Positions 8,511 through 18,106 of a DNA stretch of 64,000 nt are shown here, piece after piece. Position numbers and translations under genes: made by a program. The stretch spans positions 46,039 to 110,038 of the forward strand of contig JAIETM010000017.1 of NCBI GenBank assembly GCA_019745155.1, in the 5' to 3' direction. The DNA is from Chitinophagaceae bacterium. GTDB taxonomy: Bacteria; Bacteroidota; Bacteroidia; Chitinophagales; Chitinophagaceae. Numbering within the stretch: position 1 is the first letter of the stretch; each line of letters begins with the position of its first letter. The notes under the pieces are model-generated. The model worked only from the letters and a program-made list of their open reading frames with translations, made no database searches and was not told the origin of the DNA.

Positions 8511-8541
8511 AGTCCTGGATAATATCCGGGACTTTTTCTTT
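8511..8541 (+). terminator. Intrinsic terminator after the H1-like gene
   Basis: AGTCCTGGAT (8511-8520) and ATCCGGGACT (8524-8533) pair over 10 bp with one G-U and a 3-base loop. TTTTCTTTT follows. Confidence 0.85.
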
Positions 8542-8573
8542 TATTACCTCTCGCCCACATTTCATTGATCGGT

Positions 8574-8581
8574 TACATTTG
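8574..8581 (+). promoter_or_regulatory. -7 promoter box for the PolX-like gene
   Basis: TACATTTG matches TAnnTTTG and ends only 4 bases before the chosen ATG at 8586. The transcript would start at or very near that ATG and may be leaderless. No clear -33 element is visible. Confidence 0.45.
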
Positions 8582-8585
8582 CGCT

Positions 8586-10262
8586 ATGGATAATTACGCC
8601 ATTGCCGATCAGTTTTCACTCTTGTCCAAACTCATGGACATCCATGGAGACAATTCCTTCCGTGCCAAATCATACGCCTCAGCAGCTTATACCATAGAGA
8701 AATTACCTGCGCCATTGAGTAGTCTGCCACCAGCGCAAATTGCCTCCATCAAGGGTATTGGAGATGCAACTGCCAGTAAGATTCTGGAAATTCTTCAGAC
8801 GGGCCGTATGCAAACGCTTGAAACCTATCTGGCAAAGACGCCAGCGGGGATTTTGGAAATGATGCAGATCAAAGGACTAGGCCCTAAGAAAATTGCTACG
8901 ATCTGGAAAGAGATGGAGCTGGAATCACTGGGTGAATTGCTCTATGCCTGTAATGAAAACAGGTTGATGCTATACAAAGGCTTTGGTGAAAAGACGCAGC
9001 AAAATATCAAGGAAGCCATTGAATTCTATATGGGCACCCAGGGCAGTTATTTGTATCAACAGGTGGAGGCTTATGCTCATGGCATGACTGAACAACTGCA
9101 AAAACAATTCAGTACAGATCAATTTGCGATAACCGGTGCCTACCGTAGGCAACTGGAGGTGATTGATCAAATCGATTGGTTGACTACCACTCCACTGCAT
9201 TCAATTGAAGCATTTTATACCGGTATTGAATACAGCGTTATAGAAAAAAGTACAACGCAAATTATCGTTAAGGGACCAGAGAATATCCGATTGTGTTTTT
9301 ATCACGCTTCAGTAGATGATTGGGCGAAACAACTCTTCATAACCACAGCGTCACCTGAGTTTCTAGATGGTTGGAACAAAACTTTTCCGGCTTGGACAGA
9401 TAGTAACTATGCAGATGAAGCTGCTATCTTTGATGCAGTCTCCATCAGCCATATCGAGCCTGCATTGAGAGAAACAGAAGCTGTTATTGATCGTGCAAAA
9501 GCGGGCAAGCTTCCTCAACTTATTCAACCGAATGATATTCGAGGCATTGTACACAGTCATAGCAAATGGAGTGATGGCGTACACAGCATCAAGGAAATGG
9601 CTGATGCAGCTGTAGCCGCAGGCTTGGAGTATTTAGTCATCAGCGACCACAGTAAAACAGCTGCCTATGCCAATGGCTTGCAAATTGAACGCGTATTGGC
9701 ACAACACGAAGAGATTGAACACCTCAACAAACAATACACCGGTTTCCGCATTTTCAAAAGTATTGAGAGTGATATTCTTGGTGATGGAAGTTTGGATTAC
9801 CCTACAGAAATCTTAGCACAGTTCGATTTGGTAATCGCTTCAGTACATAGTAATCTGAAAATGGCAGAAGAAAAAGCCATGCAACGTTTATTGGCTGCAA
9901 TTGAAAACCCCTACACGAATATTCTTGGGCACATGACAGGCCGACTGCTTTTAAGTAGGAATGGCTACCCATTAGATCATTACAAGATCATTGATGCTTG
10001 TGCTGCTAATCAGGTGGTGATTGAATTAAATGCGCACCCGAGAAGATTGGATATCGACTGGCGATGGATTGATTATGCTTTATCGAAAAATGTATTGATC
10101 TCCATTGATCCTGATGCACACGCCATTGAAGGCTATGCGGACTGCAAGTATGGTGTGCTGGTTGCACAGAAAGCGGGCTTAGGCAAGGAGCAAAACCTAA
10201 GTAGCTTTACTTTAGATGCTTTTACGGCATTTATCGCAAAGCAAAATCAAAAGCGCCCTTAG
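8586..10262 (+). CDS. PolX-like protein (HhH + degenerate polymerase-beta + PHP domain)
   Basis: This 558-residue protein has the PolX layout: helix-hairpin-helix motifs (about 55-65, 95-106 and 131-142), a family-X nucleotidyltransferase region and a C-terminal PHP metal-dependent exonuclease domain. The polymerase motif, normally GSxRR...DxD, reads GAYRR at 184-188 and QID at 195-197. One catalytic Asp is therefore Gln and GS is GA. The PHP domain looks intact (HSHSKWSDG at 323-331, ISDHS, ESD, ASVHS, GHMTG, DPDAH). A DNA-repair exonuclease or phosphoesterase with little or no polymerase activity is the best reading. The ATG at 8586 was preferred to the one at 8565, which precedes the -7 box. 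It overlaps the converging kinase gene by four bases. Confidence 0.85.
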   Translation: MDNYAIADQFSLLSKLMDIHGDNSFRAKSYASAAYTIEKLPAPLSSLPPAQIASIKGIGDATASKILEILQTGRMQTLETYLAKTPAGILEMMQIKGLGPKKIATIWKEMELESLGELLYACNENRLMLYKGFGEKTQQNIKEAIEFYMGTQGSYLYQQVEAYAHGMTEQLQKQFSTDQFAITGAYRRQLEVIDQIDWLTTTPLHSIEAFYTGIEYSVIEKSTTQIIVKGPENIRLCFYHASVDDWAKQLFITTASPEFLDGWNKTFPAWTDSNYADEAAIFDAVSISHIEPALRETEAVIDRAKAGKLPQLIQPNDIRGIVHSHSKWSDGVHSIKEMADAAVAAGLEYLVISDHSKTAAYANGLQIERVLAQHEEIEHLNKQYTGFRIFKSIESDILGDGSLDYPTEILAQFDLVIASVHSNLKMAEEKAMQRLLAAIENPYTNILGHMTGRLLLSRNGYPLDHYKIIDACAANQVVIELNAHPRRLDIDWRWIDYALSKNVLISIDPDAHAIEGYADCKYGVLVAQKAGLGKEQNLSSFTLDAFTAFIAKQNQKRP

Positions 10263-13200
10263 ACATTGGCCACAGGCAATTGCAATTGGAATACAGAACC
10301 TGTATCATCTGAATGTCGCAACAGAATGGTACCACCAGCTTGTTCAGCAATACCGCGACAAATAGCCAAGCCTAAGCCAGTACCGGAAGTTTTGGTGGTG
10401 AAGTTGGGCGTAAAAATTCGCTGACGCAGTGATTCAGGTATACCACCACAATTATCTGCGATGATGATAAGCACCCAGCCACCCTCTCGTTGAATAGTAA
10501 TATCAATCTTCACGGTATCCTGCTGCTCGCCTGCTTCAACAACGTTTTGCAGTAAATTGGTCAATAAGCGATTTAACTGCAGCTTATCAATCATTACTTG
10601 CAAACCAGCTTCAACTACATGTAAATGAATGTCCAGTTTCTGGTTGGTACGATACAATTGTACACTCGCTTCGATGGCTGCATCAACAGTCACCAATTCA
10701 GGACTTGAATTACCAATATTGGCAAACTGAGAGAAATCGCCCGCAATTCTGGACAACTGATCTATCTGGTCCACCAAAGTCTGTGTTACGCGATTACTCA
10801 ATTCCTGCACATTAGGCGCATTGCTATCAATTGACTGCTTCAGGTATTGAATACTCAGTTTCATGGGCGTAAGGGGGTTCTTAATCTCGTGTGCCACCTG
10901 TCTGGCCATCTCCCGCCATGCACCTTCTCGTTCATTTCTGGCTAAGGCCGTTGCACTCTCCTCTAACTTACCTAACATCCTATTGTACTCATTCACTAAT
11001 AAACCAATCTCATCTTGCCTGTTCCATAAAATCGCTTCATTGTCTTTACCTAAGGCAATGGCACGCATTTTATTTGCGATAAACTGAAAAGATGCGGTAA
11101 TACGATTGGTGAGAAAGAAAGCCAAAGAACCTGCAATCAGGAATATGAAAGCATTCAAGTTGATTAATGTAGCGAGAAACCCAGAGATCTCTTGATTCAA
11201 CTCTGACTGCGAATTAAAGTATGGGATATTCAAATAAGCATAAGGCTTACCCGATGCATCATTGACTGGTACATAGATACTCAAATACTTAAAATTTCCT
11301 ACCTGCTCTTCCTGCACAAACCTGATTTGTTTCATGTTATGCAATTGCAGATAAGCTTTAGGATCCATTTTCTCATTCAACAGGTGCTTATTGTATACAT
11401 AAGGTTGCGTGGATACTTTTAAGCTACCCGTAGTGTCAAAGAAGTTGACCTCTACATTATGGATATCAGAGATTTCGGCGATGGTTTTTTCCAAGGCCAC
11501 ATTAAAACCCTGATCATTTAAGGTAATAACATCATCAAACTGCAACTCTGCTTCTACCTTATTGGCTATTTGATTAGACATCACCTGAATGGCTCTCGAC
11601 AAGCGTTCCTGATTGCCTTGATTGAAGCGAATGATGAAAAAAGAAATTGTGACAATACCAATAATGATAAATGAAAATATACTTAGAAAAATAATCGTTG
11701 TGTGTACCTGTGTACGAATGGTTAATTGATTGATTAATTCTCTAGGCTTGATATTCAAGCGCTTTTGTAATAAAAAGCTACCCGCCCTAAATAAGAACAT
11801 GATCAATAAGAAAGAACAAAAGATGTAAGCAATCAATGTAAAGAACTCTATCAGCCAATCACGTTTCTTGACTATCACTACCTGCTTTTGGTTTCCGGCG
11901 TTATACCATAATTCATTATAATTTCCATTCACCTCTTCCTTATACTCGTAATAAGCAGCTGGCTTGGTTGATATTTCTGAAGGAAACGCATAGTCGCCAA
12001 AATGATTCAATAGTCTGCCATTGCTATATACGGCATAAGCATCACTGGTGTTTAGATCAGCTGCCAGATTCTGCGCCTGAGTAAATAATTCAGGATACAA
12101 AGCTTCACTCTTGTACCGCTTAGGATTCACTAATACAAATAAATACCCTTGTTCCGATGCACCCTGTAATGCAGGGATGGTTTGCGCATAAATAAAGTGC
12201 TGTCGGTTATCTTTTGTAAAAACATATAAATCATCTATATCCGTCTTTCTAGCCTGATTAATGAGCATACTTTTCAGCTCACCATAAGAAGTAGAATCAT
12301 CGTTAAATAATGGTCTGTATAATGAGTCATAGACATAAATTCTGGAATCATACTTATTCAAGTAGCCAGAAAAATTTTCTGCAGTTAAGCTATCTTTTAA
12401 ATACCGGCTCGAATATTCTGTAGTAAATCTGTAAAACTGTTGACTCAGGAATTTTGAATCAAAATTTGCTGCAGCCAGACTCAGTAAATGCTCTCCTGAC
12501 GGATCTGATTGTATAGACAATCGATAAGCATTTTGCTTACGCTGCGCGAACTCTACTGCCCTGTTTTGATACATGACAATACCTGCAACAGATGCAGCAA
12601 ATATCAATACACGTAAGATGAAATTAGGCGATTTAGGCAAGGTTGTATATAAATCTTGTCTGTATGCATAAAACATACCGATATACCCTATCATCCAAAG
12701 GGTAATCAGCATATCAATAACCAGCTGCTGACGAAAAAAACTAATCCACAATAAACCGGTGATGGCCACCACCAAACTAGCTTTAGGAAAAGCTATTTGC
12801 GTTTCTATAGCTGGTCTGAGTAATATTTTTGAGAGTCGAGAAAACGCTAGCACCAAAAAGCAAAGAATCAAGAAACCAATTAGCGTGTATTGATCAAGAC
12901 TAAAGAAATTGTCTACATCAAATGAAATCTTAGAATCAATTACCAGGCTATTGATCACCCTTGTAATGCTGAATGCGGCCAGTGTTAACAAGACCAAACT
13001 TGCAATCGGAAAAATAGTACGATATCTACCAAACTGCCAATCCTTATTAAAAAAGCCGGTGCGATAAAACCCGATGACCCAATACATCAAGATGGCATTG
13101 ATTAACAAATCACCTAATGATGGATGGATGATACTTGACGCGTAAATGGAAGGATCAAAAAGCGGAACCCTATTCAGGCTGAAGAATATATTATTTCTAG

Positions 13201-13999
13201 GATAAAGCAACCACCTGAATAATAAGGCAGCAATTGCTAATACCAGAAAGCCCCTTTGGAAACTCACTTCTTTAACGATATCAGTAGCAATCAGGTTAAT
13301 GCTAATGAGTAATAAGACCAAGGCCAGTGTGCGCAGCAAAAGGGTTACATTATCGTAGGGCACGATGGCCTGTCTTTCTTTTTGCTGAACATGATAAACA
13401 ATATTGCCAGCCTTACTCTTTACAGGCAATCCGTTTGCAGATAAAGACACATCAAATAGTCCTTCTAAATCAGGCAATCCATCAAAACCTGCTCTTAGAT
13501 ATTTGTTCTCAATAAAATAATCCCAACGCACCGGCAGTACACCGATAATCACCAGATTTTGCTCACCAATTTTTCTTTGTTCTCGCCTAATAATAAAACT
13601 TCCGTTCTGGTGTGTGGTAAAAAAAAGACCATTGCGGTGGGCAATCTCTTCGTAATTAATGTAAAAGCGACTGTTGTTCCAGAAAACCAAGCGAGCACCT
13701 GTTCCTTGCTGTGGCAACTCGTAGATAAACAATCCATAGGACTGCTTCAATAAAGCCTGCTTAGCTGCAATATCTGGCGTATTCGAAATAAGTGCTTTTA
13801 GCTCTTGTTCATTGCCTAGATGCTGATCCATGAAGGCCTCAAAAGCATGCAACTTTTTCTGGAGCTTGTCCTGAACCCTGTTTTCAGCCGTATTATAGTT
13901 CCAATAGTTAACTGCAAGAAATGAAATCGTATACAACCATGCCGCTGCAATCAGCAGATAAGCATGTTGATACAATGATTTGCGGATAACTGTTATCAA
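10259..13999 (-). CDS. Giant membrane sensor histidine kinase, NtrY-like
   Basis: A 1246-residue integral-membrane kinase. The N-terminal half has many hydrophobic segments, including a cluster around 215-440, with soluble sensor regions before and after it. A long extracytoplasmic part is closed by a membrane segment (FLATLINLNAFIFLIAGSLA) and a HAMP-like linker. The catalytic end has the NtrY-type H-box VAHEIKNPLTPMKL (H1037), an N-box (LLQNVVEA), a G1 box (IADNCGGI) and a G2 box (GTGLGLAI). The ligand is unknown and no cognate regulator is adjacent. The start codon is TTG, overlapping the mazG stop as TTGA; the first in-frame ATG lies beyond the first membrane segment. It is the last gene of the DUF3667-mazG-kinase operon. 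Confidence 0.9.
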   Translation of the reverse strand: MITVIRKSLYQHAYLLIAAAWLYTISFLAVNYWNYNTAENRVQDKLQKKLHAFEAFMDQHLGNEQELKALISNTPDIAAKQALLKQSYGLFIYELPQQGTGARLVFWNNSRFYINYEEIAHRNGLFFTTHQNGSFIIRREQRKIGEQNLVIIGVLPVRWDYFIENKYLRAGFDGLPDLEGLFDVSLSANGLPVKSKAGNIVYHVQQKERQAIVPYDNVTLLLRTLALVLLLISINLIATDIVKEVSFQRGFLVLAIAALLFRWLLYPRNNIFFSLNRVPLFDPSIYASSIIHPSLGDLLINAILMYWVIGFYRTGFFNKDWQFGRYRTIFPIASLVLLTLAAFSITRVINSLVIDSKISFDVDNFFSLDQYTLIGFLILCFLVLAFSRLSKILLRPAIETQIAFPKASLVVAITGLLWISFFRQQLVIDMLITLWMIGYIGMFYAYRQDLYTTLPKSPNFILRVLIFAASVAGIVMYQNRAVEFAQRKQNAYRLSIQSDPSGEHLLSLAAANFDSKFLSQQFYRFTTEYSSRYLKDSLTAENFSGYLNKYDSRIYVYDSLYRPLFNDDSTSYGELKSMLINQARKTDIDDLYVFTKDNRQHFIYAQTIPALQGASEQGYLFVLVNPKRYKSEALYPELFTQAQNLAADLNTSDAYAVYSNGRLLNHFGDYAFPSEISTKPAAYYEYKEEVNGNYNELWYNAGNQKQVVIVKKRDWLIEFFTLIAYIFCSFLLIMFLFRAGSFLLQKRLNIKPRELINQLTIRTQVHTTIIFLSIFSFIIIGIVTISFFIIRFNQGNQERLSRAIQVMSNQIANKVEAELQFDDVITLNDQGFNVALEKTIAEISDIHNVEVNFFDTTGSLKVSTQPYVYNKHLLNEKMDPKAYLQLHNMKQIRFVQEEQVGNFKYLSIYVPVNDASGKPYAYLNIPYFNSQSELNQEISGFLATLINLNAFIFLIAGSLAFFLTNRITASFQFIANKMRAIALGKDNEAILWNRQDEIGLLVNEYNRMLGKLEESATALARNEREGAWREMARQVAHEIKNPLTPMKLSIQYLKQSIDSNAPNVQELSNRVTQTLVDQIDQLSRIAGDFSQFANIGNSSPELVTVDAAIEASVQLYRTNQKLDIHLHVVEAGLQVMIDKLQLNRLLTNLLQNVVEAGEQQDTVKIDITIQREGGWVLIIIADNCGGIPESLRQRIFTPNFTTKTSGTGLGLAICRGIAEQAGGTILLRHSDDTGSVFQLQLPVANV

Positions 14000-14763
14000 A
14001 CGATTTCTTTTTTAACCTCATTCCAGATGGCATCCATTTCAGCCAATGACATATCAGCCAATGACTGACCCTTATGCTTTGCCTGCTGCTCCATCTTTCG
14101 GAATCTTGCCATGAATTTTTGATTGGTACGCTCTAGCGCACCTTCGGCATCTACCTGCAAAAACCGTGCATAATTGATCAAACTAAACAAAACATCGCCA
14201 AATTCTGCTTCAATTCGTGCAGCATCCCCCTTTACCACCTCGTCTTTCAATTCCTGCATTTCCTCTTCTACCTTATGCCAAACATCTTCTTTCTTTTCCC
14301 ATTCAAAACCCACTTGTTTGGCCTTCTCTTGAATTCGGGTAGCTTTCACCATGGCTGGAAGCGAAACCGGTACACCACTCAACACTGAATCCTTACCTTC
14401 TTTCATCTTGATCTTTTCCCAATTACGCTTCACATCCTCCTCATCGTTCACCTTTACATCTCCATAAATATGTGGGTGACGAACTATGAGTTTTTGTGCA
14501 ATACCCTCCAACACTTCCTGTAAGGTAAACTGTGCCTGCTCCTTGCCAATCCGCGAATAAAACAGCACATGCAACATCAGATCGCCCAACTCTTCGCGAA
14601 TATGCTGCCAGTTTTCCGCAGTAATGGCATCAGCCAACTCATAGGTTTCTTCTATGGTCATTGGTCTTAATGTATGAATGGTCTGCTTTTTATCCCATGG
14701 ACATTGTTCACGCAATTCGTCCATAATCTTTACCAGTTTCAGAAACGCTTGTTCTACAGACAT
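13996..14763 (-). CDS. mazG: Nucleoside triphosphate pyrophosphohydrolase MazG
   Basis: A 255-residue all-alpha NTP pyrophosphatase that hydrolyses (d)NTPs to NMP and PPi, cleaning the nucleotide pool and, in some bacteria, lowering ppGpp signals. The first MazG domain has CPWDKKQTIHTLRP and EETYELADAI, with the metal-binding EExxE pattern continued in REELGDLMLHV. A second MazG repeat (about 165-230) has the EAEFGDVLFSLINYAR motif. Length is normal. It lies 4 bases after the DUF3667 gene and overlaps the kinase start. Confidence 0.95.
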   Translation of the reverse strand: MSVEQAFLKLVKIMDELREQCPWDKKQTIHTLRPMTIEETYELADAITAENWQHIREELGDLMLHVLFYSRIGKEQAQFTLQEVLEGIAQKLIVRHPHIYGDVKVNDEEDVKRNWEKIKMKEGKDSVLSGVPVSLPAMVKATRIQEKAKQVGFEWEKKEDVWHKVEEEMQELKDEVVKGDAARIEAEFGDVLFSLINYARFLQVDAEGALERTNQKFMARFRKMEQQAKHKGQSLADMSLAEMDAIWNEVKKEIV

Positions 14764-14767
14764 AATA

Positions 14768-15895
14768 TTAAATTGATAATAGAGAGTTCACAACCATGAA
14801 CATAGATAGGAATGAAAAAATGATTAACAAACAAAAATTTAAAAAGGCATACTTCACTATTGTCTTAGATCTTGACTGACCATAGAAATTGCGCATGGAC
14901 TTATAGAGGTAAAAGAAAATCAACAAGACCTGTATAAAGAACAGCCAGTTAAAAATCCTCCATCCTGATAGCTCTGCAAGCGTACTAAAGGTGAGTAATA
15001 CTAGTAAATTGATATACTGCGCCACATATAGGTGTAAAGTAAAAATGAGGTGATCTACAAAGAAGAGCTGCCTATTTCTAACATATAACATGAAAAGAAT
15101 GAACGCAAAAAAGGGCAGACTAATCATCATCATACCCGGTAAAGAGTGAATAGATTTATCGATCACCTTCTCCCACATTTCTAAGCGTCTGCCTTGATAT
15201 TTTTCATTCATAGCAGCAGCTTTTCTGCGAATAAATTTTCTAACAAAACCGTCTTGAGCTGACTTTGGCAAGCTTTTCTGCACAGAATCATAGTAGGGAA
15301 CACTTTCTGGAATGTCATCAGTTGTTCTTAACTTAGGCACATTTCGGTTCAGGGTATCCCTACTTATTTTCTTATTTGAATTGATCGTGTCATCCTGAAT
15401 AAATCCAGCCTCATTCAACTCCCGTAAGCTAGAATCCGCCACATTAATAATACGTTTCAGAGAATCAATCTTTGCAGGATTTTTTTCTTTCAATAGTGCT
15501 ACTTCCGCTGCCTTAACGGCCAACTCTTTCTGGCGACCTTTTTCGAACTCGTCGGTGACGCCCTTGGTAAAAAAATTAAAGATGATCAGAAAGAAAATAG
15601 CTGAAGTAAAAATGTACATCCTTATCGGATTCAGGTAAGCAAGTCTTCTACCCCGCATATATTCTTTGGTCAGAAATCCGGGCTTGAATAGCAGGTATTT
15701 TACAGACTCAAAGAATTTTCCATCAAAATGAAAAAGATCGAAAACGAAATGCTGTATTAAGGCACCGAAGGATTCATGCGGTTCTGTATTTTCCTGTCCG
15801 CATACATGACAATATCTGCCTTGCACCTGAGCTCCGCAGTTGAGGCAATCCTTTTCCGTTCTTTCCTTAAGATGTGACACCTGTGAATATTTCAC
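14768..15895 (-). CDS. DUF3667 membrane protein with N-terminal zinc ribbon
   Basis: A 375-residue protein with a CxxC...CxxC ribbon at about 17-35 (CLNCG and CHVCG), followed by a globular segment and several membrane spans. One span follows YLNPIRMYIFTSAIFFLIIF and three or more lie in the last 120 residues, with a polar, charged loop between. This matches the Bacteroidota DUF3667 family, whose function is not known. The start appears to be GTG at 15895; a second GTG lies five codons inside. It begins the operon with mazG and the large kinase. Confidence 0.8.
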   Translation of the reverse strand: MKYSQVSHLKERTEKDCLNCGAQVQGRYCHVCGQENTEPHESFGALIQHFVFDLFHFDGKFFESVKYLLFKPGFLTKEYMRGRRLAYLNPIRMYIFTSAIFFLIIFNFFTKGVTDEFEKGRQKELAVKAAEVALLKEKNPAKIDSLKRIINVADSSLRELNEAGFIQDDTINSNKKISRDTLNRNVPKLRTTDDIPESVPYYDSVQKSLPKSAQDGFVRKFIRRKAAAMNEKYQGRRLEMWEKVIDKSIHSLPGMMMISLPFFAFILFMLYVRNRQLFFVDHLIFTLHLYVAQYINLLVLLTFSTLAELSGWRIFNWLFFIQVLLIFFYLYKSMRNFYGQSRSKTIVKYAFLNFCLLIIFSFLSMFMVVNSLLSI

Positions 15896-15991
15896 TAAAA
15901 ATAATGAACAATCTGCTTGCAGCAGGGCTTCTTATGAACAGCCTGCATTTTGTTCAAAATAATGACCTTACTTTGGTACAAACAGGGTATT

Positions 15992-16828
15992 ATGCGTTTG
16001 TTTATAGGGTTATGCTTGCTCTTATCTTGCTCAAGCATACAGGCACAGTATTACTACAACGACATTCTGGCTACCGCTCAGGCAGGCAAGCGATTCATGA
16101 CGCTAAGAAAGAACCAGGTGATAAAGATTAGTGCCAAAAGTCTGGATGGCAATAATGAACCTACAGAAGGATTTTTACTAGAAGAAGAGCTCGCTGAAGA
16201 TGGCAGGACCTTGATTACCAAGACTGCTACCACTGACGGCCGCGCAACCTTAACCAAAACCACTTTCTTTAATAACAGAATTAGAAGAAACGAAACTGCC
16301 TATCCAGGCATGGAGGTAAGAACAGATTATCAATACGATGAGAAAAACAGGCTTATCCGTATTAATTCCAGCACAAACGACACATCGCTTAATAAGGGCG
16401 CTGCAGAATCGCATTTCTGGATCTATGATGCAACAGGCTTACCTGCGCAAATGCTGAATATTAGAAATGGTGCAGATACAACTACCATAGACATCATCAA
16501 AGATTCAAGCGGACAGGTTGTTGAGGAAAGATGGAAGCGTAAGAATAGGGTAATTGAAACCTATTACTATTATTACGATAATAAAAATCAGCTAACCGAT
16601 ATCGTTCGTTTTGACCAGCGTTCCAGTAAGTTATTACCTGATTTATTATTTGATTTTGACGATAAGGGTCAGTTGGCGACATTAACACAAAGAATGGGCA
16701 ATGGCCCCGGTTATTTGGTATGGAAATACCAATATCTACCTAATGGACTAAAAGAAAAAGAGTTTTGTTTCGACAAACAGAAGCAACTCGTTGCCACGAT
16801 CAACTATGTCTATAAAATGGAGAAATAA
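15992..16828 (+). CDS. Secreted YD-repeat-like protein, function unknown
   Basis: A 278-residue protein beginning MRLFIGLCLLLSCSSIQAQ, a clear Sec signal peptide with a likely cut after IQA. The mature part has repeated Tyr/Asp-rich beta segments (YQYDEKNRLIRI, WIYDATGLPAQM, YYYDNKNQLTDI, FDFDDKGQLATL, YQYLPNGLKEKE) that resemble RHS/YD-type repeats in small Bacteroidota surface or periplasmic proteins. No catalytic motif was recognised. The ATG at 15992 was chosen because it starts the signal peptide and follows TTACTTTG (15968-15975, one mismatch to the -7 box); the longer frame from 15950 lacks a signal. It ends base-to-base against convergent thrC. Confidence 0.7.
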   Translation: MRLFIGLCLLLSCSSIQAQYYYNDILATAQAGKRFMTLRKNQVIKISAKSLDGNNEPTEGFLLEEELAEDGRTLITKTATTDGRATLTKTTFFNNRIRRNETAYPGMEVRTDYQYDEKNRLIRINSSTNDTSLNKGAAESHFWIYDATGLPAQMLNIRNGADTTTIDIIKDSSGQVVEERWKRKNRVIETYYYYYDNKNQLTDIVRFDQRSSKLLPDLLFDFDDKGQLATLTQRMGNGPGYLVWKYQYLPNGLKEKEFCFDKQKQLVATINYVYKMEK

Positions 16829-18106
16829 TCAGGTATAAAGCACCTGCTTCCACCCCTCTTCACTTGCCGGAATAACTATTCTATTTAAAATAGTCTCATC
16901 TGAAGTATCATTAATCATGATTCCTGGCAATTCATTCAATACTGTACTGAATTTGATAGGATGAGCTGTTGCTAGTACAATCGATTTAGCTTCCTGTTTT
17001 GCTAGCTGGTAATCTTTGGCAGCTGCAATACCAACAGCCGTATGTGGATCTACCAAATATTGATGCTCGTCGTTTATTTGTATAATGGTTTCACGGGTAA
17101 GCTCATCCGAGTAACTTTTAGCACTGAGTATTTGTGCTAAAGGAATATCCTTTCTGGATAGTAGTGAAAGAATCCTAATAAAATTACTCGGGTCACTTAC
17201 ATCCATCGCATTAGAAATGGTGGGTATTGTTTGATTTGCCTGATAGACCCCATCTTCTAAATATCGTGGTACGGTATCATTACTATTACATGCAGCAATA
17301 AAATGCTCAACAGGTAATCCTCTTTGGTGCGCAAGAATTCCTGCTGCAATATTGCCAAAATTACCACTAGGTACACTGATAACAGGTGCATCTTGATACT
17401 GCCACTGCTGCATCGCTAAAAAATAATAGAGCTGCTGCGGTAACCAACGAGCAATATTGATGGAATTGGCAGAAGTCATCACCTTCTGCTGCTGCAATTG
17501 TTGATCAGCAAAAGCAGCTTTCACCATTTGCTGACAATCATCGAAACTACCTTCTACCGCATAAGCACGCACATTTGAAGCAGTGGTTAATAATTGATGC
17601 TCCTGAAAAGGACTAACCTTTCCTTTAGGATAAAATATAACCACTTCAACACCAGGTACACCTGAAAATCCATGTGCTACTGCACCTCCTGTATCACCTG
17701 AAGTAGCGACAAGCACAGTAATTGGCTTATCACTGTTGCGACGAAAATAACTGAGACAACGACTCATGAATCTTGCACCAACATCCTTGAATGCCAAGGT
17801 CGGCCCATGAAATAACTCTACAATAAAAAGTTTGTCACTTAACTGTTTCAATGGAATAGGAAAATCAATCGTCGTTTGTACAATCTCCCGCAATATCTGT
17901 TCAGGTATCTCTTCACCCACAAATGGCTCCATCACATCGTATGCCAGCTCATGAGCATTTTTCTTGTGAAAATCTAGCCACCATGATGGAGTAAAAACAG
18001 GTATAGCAGCGGGAAAATATAAGGACCTTCCTGGGGCTTGTCCGTTCATAACGGCTTGCTCAAAACTCACGACATGTGAAGGATCTGCTATACTATAATA
18101 CTTCAT
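16829..18106 (-). CDS. thrC: Threonine synthase
   Basis: A 425-residue PLP enzyme that turns O-phosphohomoserine into threonine. The PLP lysine is in HGPTLAFKDVGARF. The phosphate-binding glycine loop is in VATSGDTGGAVAHG, with SVPSGNFGNIAAG further on. It is the last gene of the ilv-thr operon. Its ATG overlaps the thrB stop by four bases. No clear terminator lies between it and the convergent gene. Confidence 0.96.
   Translation of the reverse strand: MKYYSIADPSHVVSFEQAVMNGQAPGRSLYFPAAIPVFTPSWWLDFHKKNAHELAYDVMEPFVGEEIPEQILREIVQTTIDFPIPLKQLSDKLFIVELFHGPTLAFKDVGARFMSRCLSYFRRNSDKPITVLVATSGDTGGAVAHGFSGVPGVEVVIFYPKGKVSPFQEHQLLTTASNVRAYAVEGSFDDCQQMVKAAFADQQLQQQKVMTSANSINIARWLPQQLYYFLAMQQWQYQDAPVISVPSGNFGNIAAGILAHQRGLPVEHFIAACNSNDTVPRYLEDGVYQANQTIPTISNAMDVSDPSNFIRILSLLSRKDIPLAQILSAKSYSDELTRETIIQINDEHQYLVDPHTAVGIAAAKDYQLAKQEAKSIVLATAHPIKFSTVLNELPGIMINDTSDETILNRIVIPASEEGWKQVLYT

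Noticed and set aside
8284..8565. Antisense frame of 93 residues over the H1-like gene
   Set aside because: It is a Leu/Ser-rich mirror of the Ala/Lys repeats; the plus-strand frame is the coherent one, with its own terminator.
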